64,000 nucleotides of DNA from positions 496,001 through 560,000 of the forward strand of contig JAECYW010000030.1 in the NCBI GenBank assembly GCA_023014335.1. Reading direction: 5' to 3'. A program made the translations under genes and the position numbers. Below, in pieces: positions 24,638 to 37,207 of this stretch (position 1 is its first letter; each line of letters starts with the position of its first letter). This DNA is from Galerina marginata. Taxonomy: Eukaryota; Basidiomycota; Agaricomycetes; Agaricales; Galerinaceae. The notes below the pieces were generated by a model. That model saw only the letters and a list, made by a program, of their open reading frames with translations. It was not told the origin of the DNA and searched no databases.

Positions 24638-25625
24638 GGTGCGAATTCGAAGATTGAGAAACGAACGCTGTTTGATCTCGACTTTTATCATCGTGGAATC
24701 GGATGGCTGGCTGCCTTCTGGCTGGTAACTTGCTACCTTCTAAGACGTCGTTTCGAGCACTGGCAAATGCTTGGAACCGAACTGCACATCGGATTATCGT
24801 TATATGCAGCTAGATTTCGTCTGCCAGTGCTCCGTTGAAATGCAGCTTCGAAGTTGCAAGTTTCAATCTTGCCTAAAGTGCGCTTCCAACTCCAACTGGC
24901 TTGTATTGTATTTCTGGCGTCCTATACTTTTGGACCTTGTACTTATTCGTGCTCCGATCCTCGTGTCGCGCTAGTCCCATCCGGATTGGTAGCCTCGAGT
25001 CCAGACTTTTCTTTTTCAGTCAAATGTCTTATGATAGGCAAGCTCGACGCCGATTTCAGATATCTCAGCTACTAGTCTCGTCCTCAGTCTCAGGCCTAGT
25101 CTAGTTCGATGCCTTTGCCTGCCCTTTCTTTCCTCCAAGTTTCAAGATCGAGACCCGAGTTGGATGAAAGAACATCACCCCCAGACCAGTCGATTTGAGC
25201 GCATCTTCGTCTCATGCTCCTTCCTGTGTATAGTTCGTCACATTCATGCAACGTCTGCTAACCAAGGACATTGTAGTACGCCAGCGGGTGCCCACGCCAT
25301 TTGCATCGCGTGCCTTCCAGCCAAGCCCCGCATAGCTAGTGCTAATCGGCTTCTCTCGTATGTTATCCCTCTACTTTCTTTTTTCTTTCAACAACTGACT
25401 AAAACCAATGCAGAAAAGTACACCCTTATCGATCATCAACGGTAAATCAACCCGAAGTAACCATCGTCGCCCATTCTGCATTCTCATGTGTATTCAGGCT
25501 ACCAGGACCGATACTAAGTTTTATTTCCATTATGTCGTTCCTTCTTGGCTCTATTTTGTCCTGCTCGAGCGTTCGATGGTTCTGATAATGATGCTGCGCC
25601 TCTGCCTTCAAATGGGATGAACCTA
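24628..25625 (+). repeat. Repeat family R, copy A (main part)
   Basis: Non-coding repeat of about 1 kb. It shares ordered blocks with copies B and C: CGAGTCCAGAC..TTCAGTCA.ATGTC, GAT.TCAGAT.TC.GC, TCGTCCTCAG, GATGAAAGAAC, GCATCTTCGTCTCATGCTC, TGTATAGTTCGTCA and TATCGATCATCAA. No protein of note. It has no clear inverted or long terminal repeats, so its class is unknown. Confidence 0.6.
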
Positions 25626-26560
25626 CGTGCTGGATATCAAGTAGATTTTAATCCGCCCGCCCACGCCATTGACAAAAGCCTACCTTGCCACCTTCTATGG
25701 CGTCGCTCCGAACACTGGCAGACACTGATAGCCGAACTGCACACCCGAATCGGATGTCGGATATATACGCAGCTAGGCTTCGTCCTGCCAGTGAAGTAAG
25801 GTCCCCGGCCTAGAAGGTGCAAGTTTGAATCTTGCGCATGCTTAGGGTGAGCTTCAGATTGGATTGTGTTATTTATAATCTCTCTAGCGTCCAGAACTGT
25901 CACTATTGGCCATGGCCTATTTTGTGCTCCGATCCTCATGTCGTGTTAGTCTCGTGCCAGATGGTGTTTCCTCGAGACTCGAGTCCAGACCCTTCTCGTT
26001 CAGTCAGATGTCCTACGATGCGCAAGCTTATGCCTATTTTGGATATCTTGGATACATGCCTTGCGCTTTCTTCTCAGACTTAGAATTGGGAAAAAACCGA
26101 CTTGAGCGCATCGTCGTCTGATGCTGCATTCTTATGTATAGTTCGTCATTTTCATGCACAATCTGTCGGCACTTTTGGGCCTTTATCATGTTCTGCTCGG
26201 TGGTTCGATGTCTCCTAACCATGCAATCGTGGCTCTGCCTTGGATATTTGCACACTCTATGGGAGTTTTTTTGTTTCTTTCACTGCTATCCCATCAGTTG
26301 TTAACCTAACTGAGGTCTTCCAGCCAGCCCCCAAATGGTGCCAGTCGACTTCTCTCGTATGTTATTCTCCTACTTTCTTCCTTCGACTTTCCTTTAACAA
26401 CCGACTAGAACTGATGAAGAAAGAAAGGACGCGATTATCGATCATCAAAAATGTGTCAACTTTGACCGATAACAAGTTTTATACCCAATAGGTCATGCTG
26501 CGCCTCTGCCTCGAACATTTCTGCGCATTGAGTTCACTACTTTTTTGCACGACCACTCTA
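25626..26560 (+). repeat. Repeat family R, copy B (tandem to copy A)
   Basis: It follows copy A in the same orientation with the same block order at a spacing of about 970-1000 bp (for example CGAACACTGGCAGACACTG, CCGATCCTCATGTCGTGTTA, CGACTCGAGTCCAGACC). This makes A and B a diverged tandem pair. Only short open frames are present. Confidence 0.6.
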
Positions 26561-26974
26561 TCTCATCAGTTATTAGCTTATATCTCATAGCCTCGCTACG
26601 TACTGTCCAAATTATCCTGTATACTAAGACGGGCGGGAGGACCGAGGACTATATAGACAAGGATAAGAACATCCAAGGTCGGCAGAAGACGATTGTATAG
26701 GCTTGAAAAATCCTCGCATACACGAGATATATCTTGTCAACGTTCACTGACAGTGGTTTCTCAATGGTAGTTTAGAGCGAGATTTGAACATAGGGAGGTA
26801 CTAGTAAGACGGATTGAAGGACGAAGAAGCAGCCGGAAAGAAGAGCGAAAAAATTCGAGTCGTCGAACCAATCTAGATAAAAGTCGTGTTACCCATCATT
26901 CACGGGGAAGAAAGCTGGCGACAAACCTCACGTTGCCTCCAGCAGACACTTATTTTGGCGTATGTCCCAACAGG
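26561..26974. other. Gap before the BTB gene
   Basis: About 410 bp with no recognised feature; it should hold the 3' end of the minus-strand BTB transcript. Confidence 0.4.
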
Positions 26975-28996
26975 CTAATCGACGACATCACTAGACAAAT
27001 CCCAACTCTGCCGGCCTGCACCCAGCGTCATTCTATGCCAATCCTGAAGCGACTCTTGGGAAAACGCTCTCCGTGTAAAATATATCCCATAATCCGTCGA
27101 GACCGTCCGCGATGATGCGAGCGAGTACGATGTTCGGATAGACGCCAAGTCTAGAGCTGCAATATGGCCACTCCACCGAGTCAGCGGTCCTTCGAGTGAT
27201 AGTACCGTTCCTTGCGTCGACAGGAAAGAGTAAAAAGCTGTTGAGGCTCGCGAACGCAGGGAAGGTGTTGCTTCTAATGGGTCAAGTTGGAGAACTGCGG
27301 CTAAACTTGCAGGCCCCCAAACGGAGGATATTTCCATTATTCTGAGAAGCTTGGCTTGAGTCCGCTCGATTTGAGCTCTGGAGGAGAAGTCATCAAGAGC
27401 ATAAGATCTATGCTGCGTCATGTATAAATTTGTGGAGACCGCTAGCGCCTAGGAAACTCTGTAAACCAGGATGAAGTTTGATGCATAATATAATAATCTT
27501 ACTTTGTGGATATCAGATGCGTTTCGTGGGTTTGCACCCCTTGAGACGGCCTCAAGAACCCAAGTCACTCTTTGGTATGATTTTTGTCTCTGGGATACGT
27601 CAACAGTGCTGTCGTCGACCAGGAGGTTCCTCCACATATTAAGTTTGAAGCAAATTTCAGCATTTCCGCATAGGACTTTGTCGATTGCCTCGCGGACGGA
27701 AAGCACTGTTGATTTCACAACGCTCTCCCAACTCTTCTTGGCATTCCCAAGTTCAAGGAGTGCGCATTCTGCGGCAAAAAGGAGGGGAATGACGTTGGAG
27801 GGTGTGATATGATCTTGCAAGTCGGTAAGAATGGTATCAATCGTGTTTTCTGGTAAAGTCGAAAATTGTTCAGTACACCATCCTCTACCAAACAAACCAA
27901 CGAGGCCTCGGCGAGCACCGCGCTCGAGTATATCGCTTTTTACGCCATCCTCTTGTGCACACAGAAGAACAAGGGGAATATGACTTGCACACGTTGTGCA
28001 TTCACACCCTAGTTTTACGAGGTTGCTCCATTTTCCACCTACGAGTGCAGAGAAGTAGTCATCTGAGAAATACGCATGGTACAGGCCATGTAGCTTCTCG
28101 ACCGTAATTTCCGCTACGATTAATTTCTGTAGCACTGGGAGCTCGAGGTACAGTGCACCTCTGAGGATAGAAAATGCGGTGGTGAGATCAAATCTCTCGG
28201 AAAATCTCAGAGTACCGGTGTACAGATACCCGAGAATGAAGGGTAGACTTGCAGGTGTAAAATGGGTACAGGGAATATTGACGGGCTCGGGTTGGGATGT
28301 GATTTTCCATCTACTGCTGTCTCGGCGGAGGACACGATGAAAATACGGCGACCTCGAACTCAGAAGGAAACGGTGAGACAAAAATTCCTGATCCTGACCA
28401 TCTTTCACGTCCGACAATCCAGAAATCGCGATGCGAATATCTGAATACAGCCGGGTTTTCCACATAGAGAGTAGGTCCTTTCGGAAGTTGTCGAGATGCT
28501 GTCCGTCACGGGATGTGGTTTGGACTTGGTTTTCGTCCTTGAGTCCATGTTGGAGGTCTTCAGCGGTGTATAGCTGACGAAGATCAAAAGAAAGTAATAC
28601 ACGATTACAGGAAGGTTTGGGGTGGACAATTGGTCCACTAGACAGGGTGGCCGAGTCTTCGATCCTGCGGTTCGACTTTGGCTCCGTCGGTTGAATTAGA
28701 TATCTTTCATAAAACGTTGGAATCCCCCGTGCAATTATTATAGCTAGAAGTTTAAAACAATTAGCAACATCGGGAGTCAGAAGTGTCGTGGAGGCCAACG
28801 GACCTTTATGGCCCCATACCAGACCAGGAAACACCTGGTCGTTATCTGTTTCAGCTCCGTTATCCCACACAATGTCCGGGAATTGGTTTTCAGCGTCGAG
28901 GAAGAGAGATTCGATGTCTTCTTGCAGTGCGCTGGTAGCTGTCGTCATTGCCGCATCCAACCAAAGTATCATCGCGTTCTGAGCAGGAACCGCCAT
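26975..28996 (-). CDS. BTB/POZ-domain protein, paralogue 1
   Basis: Three exons, 28996-28804, 28743-27503 and 27448-26975, join in phase to 635 aa. The BTB core begins at MWKTRLYSDIRIAI (LYSD-type start) and continues through FLSHRFLLSSRSPYF and FILGYLYTGTLRFSER. A conserved fungal C-terminal region follows, with GLYHAYFSDDYF, the cysteine pair CECTTC, ERGARRGLVGLFGRGWCT and IPLLFAAECALL. BTB domains form dimers and often act as substrate adaptors for Cullin-3 ubiquitin ligases; partner and process are unknown here. The gene at 29844-32197 is its divergent partner, with matching introns after WGHKA and before the C-terminal third. The last exon differs most between the two. Confidence 0.85.
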
Positions 28997-29843
28997 CTGG
29001 TCAATGCAGTTGATCCTAGCCTGTTCAACAGCGTAAGTAATGCAGTCAAAGTGCAAGTCAAGAGTTGGCGTACTATAGTGTTAAAGCAGGAAAGGTGGCG
29101 CTCGTCAACGCAGGATGTCAATTATAAACCCCTACACCGCCCTGATACCCTGCTGTCAATGACAAAAGCTGTGTAACACTGTACTCTGCAATTAATTCTA
29201 TGCGATTGGCGGGTGGGCGTTGGAATTGCATGGCTGTGCAAGCATGCGAAATGCGCTCTTGGGCACCCGGCGTACTATACATTGCTGTTCAGAGGACAAA
29301 ATTTTGGTGAATAGGATTGTTACTCAGTGGAAATTAATGGAAAGCAGCTAGAGAACTTGAAGGCAGTTAATGCCTACCGTTGAAGGTCCTTGTATTATTC
29401 CAATTTCCGGGGAAACTAATGACATGTATTGGCATAAAGTAACTTCTGTTGGGTTAAACTGGAAGTCGGGAAATGTCCAATGGCTGCCACTGGAGGTCTC
29501 CCTGACCCCCGCTGGATGCCATCGGAAGCCAGTGGAAATTGCCCTGTGTAGCCAATGGAGTTCGGCGACAGCGACCGACCTTTCGAAATCGTGTCTCCGC
29601 CGAATGGAGCCGTGCTCACGTGAGCTGTGCCTTCAGCAATTCGGCTTGATTCCTGGGTTGCCGGAGTCAAACCATGGCAACACTAGTCCAACCAATCCTC
29701 CCTTTCTCTCCATTTCCACTTTGGTTAAGGCTTGCTGCAATTACGAAGGGGTACATAGATATCTGACCTACCTGCGCCGCGTCTGTCTAAAATTCGCCGC
29801 TGCAGAGTCCAGCAAGCGAGGTATCCTGCGGCTCCTACTCTTG
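28997..29843. promoter_or_regulatory. Shared intergenic region of the divergent BTB pair
   Basis: 847 bp between two start codons facing away from each other, so it should hold both promoters. No specific element was recognised. The plus-strand frame upstream of 29844 stays open to 29370 but shows no family similarity and is treated as non-coding. Confidence 0.5.
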
Positions 29844-32197
29844 ATGTCATCGCACACGCCCAGCCTGCTCTTTCCCACCTCTGCGTCCACTCATGCCCGA
29901 GTGGAAGCCCACGGCCTGGAAGAAGCCACCCGCATCTCGACGGATGTGTGGCAGCGCGATCTCGAGCAGCTATTCCACCACGCGAAGGAACGGTATCCTG
30001 ACGTCGTGTGGGAGCTTGACGTGGATGAAGATGAGGATCTGCCTCCTGGCGCGAGCAGACAGGCGCTGAAGGAGGTGTGGGGACATAAGGGTGTGTTTCT
30101 TGCTTCCTTTTTTCGTTTTATTTTGAGTTGCGAACCCTCATTGGCGCCCTTTCACGAACAATTTCCCTGGTGAAAATATGCTGACGGACACTGATTTGAT
30201 TCACAGCAATCGTGCACGCCCGCGCTCCGCCGATCCTCCAGAACAGTTACTTCTCTTTTCCCTGCGCCGACAATCACATCAAGAACAACGGCACTTCCTT
30301 GGCCTATCCCGCTGAATCCGTTTTATCCCTCGGGCTCCCCACGAGCGACCACATCTTAAGACCTGAAGGCTCCGTCACCTCTGCCTCTCCTCCGCGGACG
30401 CCCTCGCCCTTCCACGCGTCCTCCTCCTCCACGACGATCCCATACTCGAACGATGTCCCCTCAGGATACACGAGCCTCCTCCAGCTGACGACTTCAATCA
30501 ACCCCGCGGTCTTAACAAACGAGCTCAAGTATCTATACACGAGTAAAGGTTTCGGCGAGGGGTTTGAGTTCCTGTTTGACACGTCCAAATCGCCGCCTTC
30601 CAATGAGATGCACGCAGACGATGAGGATGCTGAAGTGCGGCGGGTAGATAAGCTTCGCAAGGACCTTGTGTTCATGTGGCGCTCGCGGCTGTATTCAGAT
30701 GTGAAGATCGCCCTGACGAGCGACTTCGGGGGGAGCCATGAGTCGGTGACTGTGATCTTTTGGAGCCATCGGTTTATTCTTGCCTCTCGGTCTGCTCACT
30801 TCGCAGACATCTTATCCTCTTTGCCCACCGCGTCCAACCACTCCTCTACAACTACTTCGGATCAGCCGACCCTCATCCTCCCCTCCCCCCCATTCACCCA
30901 CGCTTCCCTGTACTTTACCCTCGGGTATCTGTACACCGGCACCCTTGCCTTCTCACACCGGTCATACGACCTCTCAACAGCCTTCGGCATCCTCAAAGCC
31001 GCCCTATATCTCTCCATCCCGTCTCTGCATGACGAGATCGTTGCGCGGATCGTGCAAGATATGATGCACGGTCTTTTCCACGCATTCCTCCCGATCGCGC
31101 AGTACGAGCGGCTCGTCGGCGGGGCGTGGGGTGCTGGTGGGTGCCGCTGTCAGCGATGCGCCCGCCGCGCACCACGGGTTCTCGAGTTCGCATTAAAGGA
31201 CAATGTCAGGGACGTGTTTTTGGAACGTGGCGCGAGGCGCGCGCTGGTGGGCCTGTTCGGGGAGGGGTGGTGTACCCCCGAGTTCGCTCTGCTCCCAGTA
31301 AGGGTGAGAGAGTCCGTGCTGAAGGGGGTGCGGAGGCGGACAACGGTGCTGAACGTGTTTCCGCTGCTATTCGCGGCGGAGCGTGCGCTGCGGAAAGTAG
31401 CGGCCGTTGTTGAGCCATGGGCGGATGTGGTTAGGGATATGCTGGTTTCTGCGAGGAGCGGGATGGATGAGCTGTTGACGAGAGAGAGCGAGGCGTGTTT
31501 TGGGAGGTGGGGGAATGCATCATGTGCTGCTGCGGTGATTGAGATTATGGAGAGTGATGGAGTGGGTTTTAGTGATAAGGAAAAGATGGCGTGGTTCATG
31601 GATGCTATCTTGCGCGGCGTGAAAGAGCTGTATGCGCCCACTTTATATCAGGTAGCGCTGCTTTCATCCTTATTCAATAATGTAAACCTAATCGACTTCG
31701 ACAACAGACACTGGTGTCTTCCCTGCTCCTCCGTGCACACCCGAAGGACCCATCGAAGCTCCTGCTTCCCGTGACATCCCATGCACGCATGCTGGTCGAG
31801 CAGGCGCGACTGGACCTGCTCAAGTGGATTGGGGAGCAGGAGCGGTGGGTGCGTGTGAGGCAGGTCGGCGGGTTTGATTTGTTGGCGGAGTGGGCGTTGA
31901 AGGAGATTAGTGACTGTGAGTTTTCTTTCTCACATCTTTGTTTCTATCTATCTCTTTTCTCGTGATTATTTCCCTCCTGTTGCACCTTCTCTACTTCAAG
32001 TCGATGTTGCATGTATTACATTATGTTTTATCATATCGTCGCACCCCATCGAAATTTTTCACCTTGACTCACCCCCTTCATCCACAGACATCGATGTGCC
32101 AATCAACGACCTGCTTTCTCCGCTTGGGCTAGTGTCATCCACTTCCTCCAGTGTCAAGACAGGGGGTTCCCAGCGCGTCCCGGAACACCACGCCTGA
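29844..32197 (+). CDS. BTB/POZ-domain protein, paralogue 2
   Basis: Four exons, 29844-30090, 30207-31651, 31708-31915 and 32088-32197, join in phase to 669 aa. The parts match paralogue 1 in order: LEQLFHHAKERYPDVVWE, WGHKAIVHAR, MWRSRLYSDVKIAL (BTB start), FWSHRFILASRSAHF, LYFTLGYLYTGTLAF, MMHGLFHAFLPI, a cysteine pair CRCQRC, ERGARRALVGLFGEGWCT and VFPLLFAAERALRK. The C-terminal exons continue with SSLLLRAHPKDPSKLL, absent in that form from paralogue 1, and end after NDLLSPLGL. Members of this family that I recall from other mushrooms continue with a long Ser/Arg-rich tail, which is missing here. Role unknown beyond protein-protein adaptor. Confidence 0.85.
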
Positions 32198-32689
32198 CTC
32201 CTGAACTAGCTCTCCACCAGCAAGATGGCGCTTGTGCACATTTCTGGAGTCGTCAGTGGATTGGCACTTGAACTGGTCGAAGTCGTAAGTGGTGAGGAGA
32301 TCGCTAGCAGACACGGTAAGGCTGAACACTGTGTCGATAGACTGCAGACTCGGAGAGAAGAAAGTAGGAGAGTACAGTGCAATAATATATACCAGTTCGT
32401 TAGTTTACTCTACGGAAGTTGGATTGGACTCGGATCATATATCTCGTGTAGGACGAGCTTACGCAGCATCTTCAGTTAGAAGCAAATTATACGACACGCA
32501 GAATATCGATTGTGAGTAACTCTTCACTTATGATGGAAATTTCTATGCCCCAGCGGCGGCACCGTTCGGATCCGAGGTCAAAGGTAGCAATAAATGCAGC
32601 GCACAGCGCGGGGATTCCAACCACTCACTAACTTATTAGTGGACGCGATTTGGGGAATGCGTTTTCCTAGAAATAAGGGGTCATGTCGT
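32198..32689. other. Gap between BTB gene and repeat copy C
   Basis: About 490 bp with only short open frames; nothing recognised. Confidence 0.45.
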
Positions 32690-33560
32690 CGTCAACAGCC
32701 CTTTTTGGGTGTTTGGCGGAGGGGGGTGGGACAAATAATTGGCTACCTGCACTTTTCCCTTACTACGCGCTTGTGTTATCACTCAAACGTCCAGAATCCT
32801 TGGGCTGTTTCGTGTTCTCCTCTTCGTGTTGCGTTAGTCTCATTCGTGGCCTCTCGACTCTAGACCATTCTCTCTCAATCGAATGTCCTACTCCGGTATA
32901 ATACTCAGGACTCAAGCTCGACCCCGATTTCAGATCTCTGCTTGTCTCGTCCTCAGCCTTAGGCCCAGCCCAGGTTGATTTTTTGCCCTTTCTCCTCGAA
33001 CTTTGAATATCGAAACTTCAGTTGAATGAAAGAACCTCACCCCTCAGACACAGAACTGATACCCAATCTGGCAACCGTTTTTGGCCTCTATTAGGTTCTG
33101 CTCGGTCGCTCGACGGTTCTAGTAATGCAGCTGCGGCTTTTCTTTAGACAATTGGACAGATACTACGGACGAAGGGAGTTCCTTTTTTCCTACTATGGCT
33201 TATCATTCCTAATTAGCTGCGAGTCTTTTCCTGGATTTTGTATACCTCACTACATACTAACACCTTGTTGATTTTAAAGGATATCAAGGCCATAGGTCAT
33301 CGGCTGCCCATGCCATTGTGGCATTGACATCGCAATACACGCCCACCCAACTCACGCTACTCCAGATCTTCCGGCCAACCGCCGCATGGCTAGTGCTGAT
33401 TGACTTCTTTCGAATTTCTGCTTCTACTTTCCTCTTTCCTTCAACAGCCGAGTAGAGCTAATGAAGAAAGTACGGTCGTCGATCATCGGTTGTACGAAGC
33501 AACTTCTTTCTTTGCCTTGAACGAACTCGAGTTCTTTCCTCTTGTAATTTGGGCATTAGG
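32690..33560 (+). repeat. Repeat family R, copy C
   Basis: It opens with the GGGTGTTTGG..GTGGGACAAATAAT stretch also found at 16335-16374. The R blocks follow in order: ATTTCAGATCTCTGCTTGTC, TCGTCCTCAG, GAATGAAAGAACCTCACCCC, CCGCATGGCTAGTGCTGAT, CTTTCCTTCAACAGCCGA and GTCGATCATCGG. It is more diverged than A and B, and non-coding. Confidence 0.55.
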
Positions 33561-34572
33561 CCATGTTGGCGCTGACAGAGCCATACCTCGCCATTCGCAG
33601 TGAACAGCCATTACTCTTCGAAGCGGTGAATCAAATGCATGTTCCATTGGAATTGTCCTGCTTTCCAACCTCTTATCCACTGTCACAGTCCACGTCGTCG
33701 CCGTCATCTGCGCACACGTTCCTCGTTTGCTCAAGCTTCACAGCCCCCACCCATATGGGCCTGGCAGGTACACCCTCGGCTCGAATCTCCCCTCATCATT
33801 AATAATAACATTATCTCATCACCTATTCTTAGAACCTCGAATTATGCATATAAATTAAGACTCTCGACACAATGATAGATCGTAAGCATGTACTCATTCT
33901 GACTATAGACTCCCAAAATTAACTTGATGTAATAGATGGGTAATCAATTAAGTACTCGTCCTGGCAGAGGGGCAGGCTGTAGCCGTGGGGTGTGAGACGG
34001 ATTTGGCACAGCGTTGATCGACCGTTGCTGCCTTTTTGACTTGGACGTTCACGCGCATCAAGGTTAGACGTTAGTCTATCAGACTCTATCTTAGCACCCT
34101 GTGGGAGCGCTCTTCTCTTATTTATCTGCTGCATCGGGCTCTACAGCTCACCTTTTGTGTCCCTAGGCACCTAACAAACTCCTATGCGACCTTGGACCAC
34201 AAATTCAGAGAGTTTTCCCAACAGTTTCTCGCCAGCTTTGGACTAGAACTAACCTCAAAACGAATTTCGACTTCATCTTTAGATCCCAGGCTCGTCATCA
34301 CTGGCAGAATGCGAAGCTGTGAATCCCTATTATTAAATCCAAAATTCGCTTCCTTGTCTCCTGTCTTTACATACATGACCCCCCGCGGCGCGCCCAACAG
34401 CGCCTGCTGTACATCAGAAAGCTAAACCAATTACCCGGCAGTCAACCTCGATAAAAGTCGGTTCTCTATCCTCCTCTCCCCTCCACCTAATCTCATCCCC
34501 ATTCCTTATTCCCCAGTCGGCTGGCCCACCCACACTCTTTAGATATTCTAATCAACACACCAGGAGCACGCA
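33561..34572. other. 1-kb region upstream of family copy C
   Basis: No gene recognised. The last 150 bp should be the promoter of the gene at 34573. Confidence 0.45.
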
Positions 34573-35800
34573 ATGCACTTCCCCCTCGTCTCCCCCCCAA
34601 AGGCCAACCGCCGCCGCCATCACCGTCGCGCGATCGCCCTCCCTAGTCTCTCAGTCACCGCAACCGGCGTAAAGCCTACCAAATTACCCACCGCGCTCCC
34701 TACGCCGACCATCAAAGTCAGCTCTATCAAAGCCACCACCAAAGTCGCCACGACCGCTGCGCCTAAAATCACCACCTCCGCGAAGAAGACGACGTCGACG
34801 AGCAAATCCTCCAGCTCCGCGCGCAGCTCGTCTAGTGCAGCGGCCCGCGCGACGCCCACGCCTATCCCGGCTGGACGGCCTTTTGCTGGTCGTTTGGAGG
34901 GTGGGGGTACGAGAGATGATATTTTTGGAACGAGGTATGCCTGTTGTTACTTTGGGAATGGTTTGAGCGAGACTCTGATTATTAACTTTGGTACTTAGCA
35001 CCTACGGAAGCGGTTACCCAGGTGTACAAGGCCGCGGTACCTCAGGACGCGGGTTCCCATTCTACTTCTGGCCTGTGGCATGGCCAGCTGCGGCTCTCGG
35101 CGGCGCTGCTGCTGCTGGAGTTTACCTCTCAGCTAACGACGAGGTTTGTCAATTCGCCAGATTCCATACCCTGCACTTTAACTAACCACTTCTCTTGTGA
35201 TAGTACGGCAGCCCGTCCAACTCGTCCCGCCCAGGAGGCCAGCTCCAAACCGTCTCCTTCACTTCCGCACTCGACGTACCTACAATCGACTCCGCCGATC
35301 CCACCGCCACCGACCCCCCAGCCAACACAACGACGCCAGCAGCCCCAGCAGGAATGATCTTCCGCATCCTCTCAGATAACACCACCATCGGCGACCTCGT
35401 CCCGCACATCCTCAGCACATGCGGCGACCTCCTCGCCCTCCCCGCCTCAACCAACACTACAGAGAATTACCTCGGCTTTGGCAGCCCGCACCCCGAGGAG
35501 GTCGTGCAGTACTACCGCGCATCGAGTATCGCGCTCTCCATGGACGGGTACAACAACTCCGCCGTCTACAGCCCTGCAGTCGACTCGAACGGGGACGACG
35601 CAGTTGACACTCCCATTCCGACCACTGCTGATCTGAAGCTGATGGATTGCTTGAATACGACTATCGGCGCGGATGCGCCGCTGGTCGATCCTGCGCACGC
35701 GCAGACGCAGGCAGACGGTGCGCTGTCGATGCATCATGTGCCTAACCTTTCTGTCGCTGGGGTGGTGGGCCTAGTGTGGTTGCTTCGACTGATGTTTTAA
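34573..35800 (+). CDS. Glycoprotein of unknown function, family copy C
   Basis: Exons 34573-34934, 34999-35143 and 35204-35800 join in phase to 367 aa. The parts are those of copies A and B: MHFP start, basic RRRHHRR, Ser/Thr/Lys/Ala-rich third, IPAGRPFAGRLEGGGTR, FGT, TYGSGYPGVQGRGTSGRGF, hydrophobic FYFWPVAWPAAAL, SNSSRPGGQL, FRILSDNTTIGDLVPHIL, QYYRASSIALSMDGYNNSA and a hydrophobic C-terminus. It lies 24 kb from its relatives and on the other strand, so it moved by a separate duplication. The first intron keeps phase but changes one residue (Ser for Arg at the junction). Function unknown; probably membrane or wall associated. Confidence 0.82.
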
Positions 35801-36379
35801 ACGCATAAGCCAGGTTTGAGAGGTTCGACATACTTGCATTTATTTATGATTTTTCGATTTCTAAGCACCATACTTTAATCTGTCTGGCGCAATTGAAGAC
35901 GTATATACCGACGGTGGCGCCCCATTTAATCAGACCATCTTCCCCTGGAATTGGCATTCGAACTCGAAAGTGGACATTGTACGAGCTTATTTCTTCAGGG
36001 CATGAATCCAAAATGCACAATTCCTTTAATAAGCGGCGTCTGAGGTACCTCGACATATGGCTTCGACGTCAATGCTGATAAGGAGTGACTTATGGACTAC
36101 GTATTTTTTATACCCCGCCTCAGTCGAATTAGATTGGAAGGGAGTAGAAATTCGTGGCCAAACGACCGCTTATGCTACATTCTTGACCAATCACGTTTGA
36201 GATCCAATTTAAAGTCGTAGTTTTTTTTTCCAATACTCATTATCATTTCGACCGTTCGCTGGGTGACGCGGTGACGTTGGCGTGAAAATTGTACATTTAC
36301 AGTACATAAAGTACATACATACATATAGATAGATTCCGCTGAGAAAGAACGTTCTACTGGCTAGTACTCTCAAAATCAG
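35801..36379. other. Gap between family copy C and FunK1
   Basis: About 580 bp; both neighbours end here (convergent), so it holds two 3' ends. No other feature seen. Confidence 0.45.
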
Positions 36380-37207
36380 TCAATTTTCATCGTTTGCAAT
36401 TACGGGATTGAGACCACGGGGAGTCTCGCCCATAGCTGTCATGAAAGAATGAAAGGTAATTTTACCATTGCACGTATCATTATCGAATGATTTTCCATTC
36501 GATATCCCCACCATGTCCTTAGTCGTTCCTTCTACGCCGGCCAGGTAAAGAACGACGCGCAGAGGGTCAATCCATTTCTTCCATAGGGCACCATATTCGG
36601 GTCTACAGTGAGCGCGAATTTCGTTGTAATGCGAATTTTCATTGATAAATGACGACTTGCGGTGGAAGGCATCGGCTGGGTCCAGCCATTTTTGAAACAT
36701 CTTGTGTGTAGGTCGTCTTGTCTGTTTAGCGAGGTCGTAGTGTATAGCTGCCCAGATTAGAATGTAGAAAAACGATTCTAGGTCATGGCGGTAAAGATGC
36801 TTGGGTGCTAACTCATTGGATGGAACGGGCTGCAGTAGGTCGCGCGCCATGAACGGGAGTGTACCCGTGCGGTGATGAGCGGCACTAACGAGGAGCTCGC
36901 CGTCTTCCTTGACTTCTGCCGCCATATCGAAGTCGTTGAGTACGCCATGGCTCTCCGTGGCCTTGGACTTTGTTGAAGCGTTTTCAACTACATTTGGATC
37001 TTTTTCGTCCGGCTCAGTTTTAGTTTCCTCGAGCGGTTGCCATATCATCAAATTGTTCTCGCTGATATCACGATGAAGGACACGACCGGTATGGTACGCG
37101 TGATAATGGCCTATATAAACAAGGCGAGTTTAAACCCGAGTGTTAGGATAAAGGATAAAGACGACGTACATTCTAAACAGTCCAGGAAAGCGCGCTCGAA
37201 CTCTTCA

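Noticed and set aside
24770..25850. tRNA-like stretches with GCAAGTTTGAATCTTGC in repeat R
   Set aside because: They recall a B box, but no cloverleaf with matching acceptor stem can be drawn and no A box fits well.
27417..27448. Apparent frameshift in the last exon of BTB paralogue 1
   Set aside because: Using the acceptor TTTCCTAG at 27449-27450 restores phase and matches the paralogue's exon order, so no frameshift is needed.
29370..29843. In-frame extension upstream of BTB paralogue 2
   Set aside because: Open by chance; paralogue 1 has no matching sequence and the ATG at 29844 aligns with its start.
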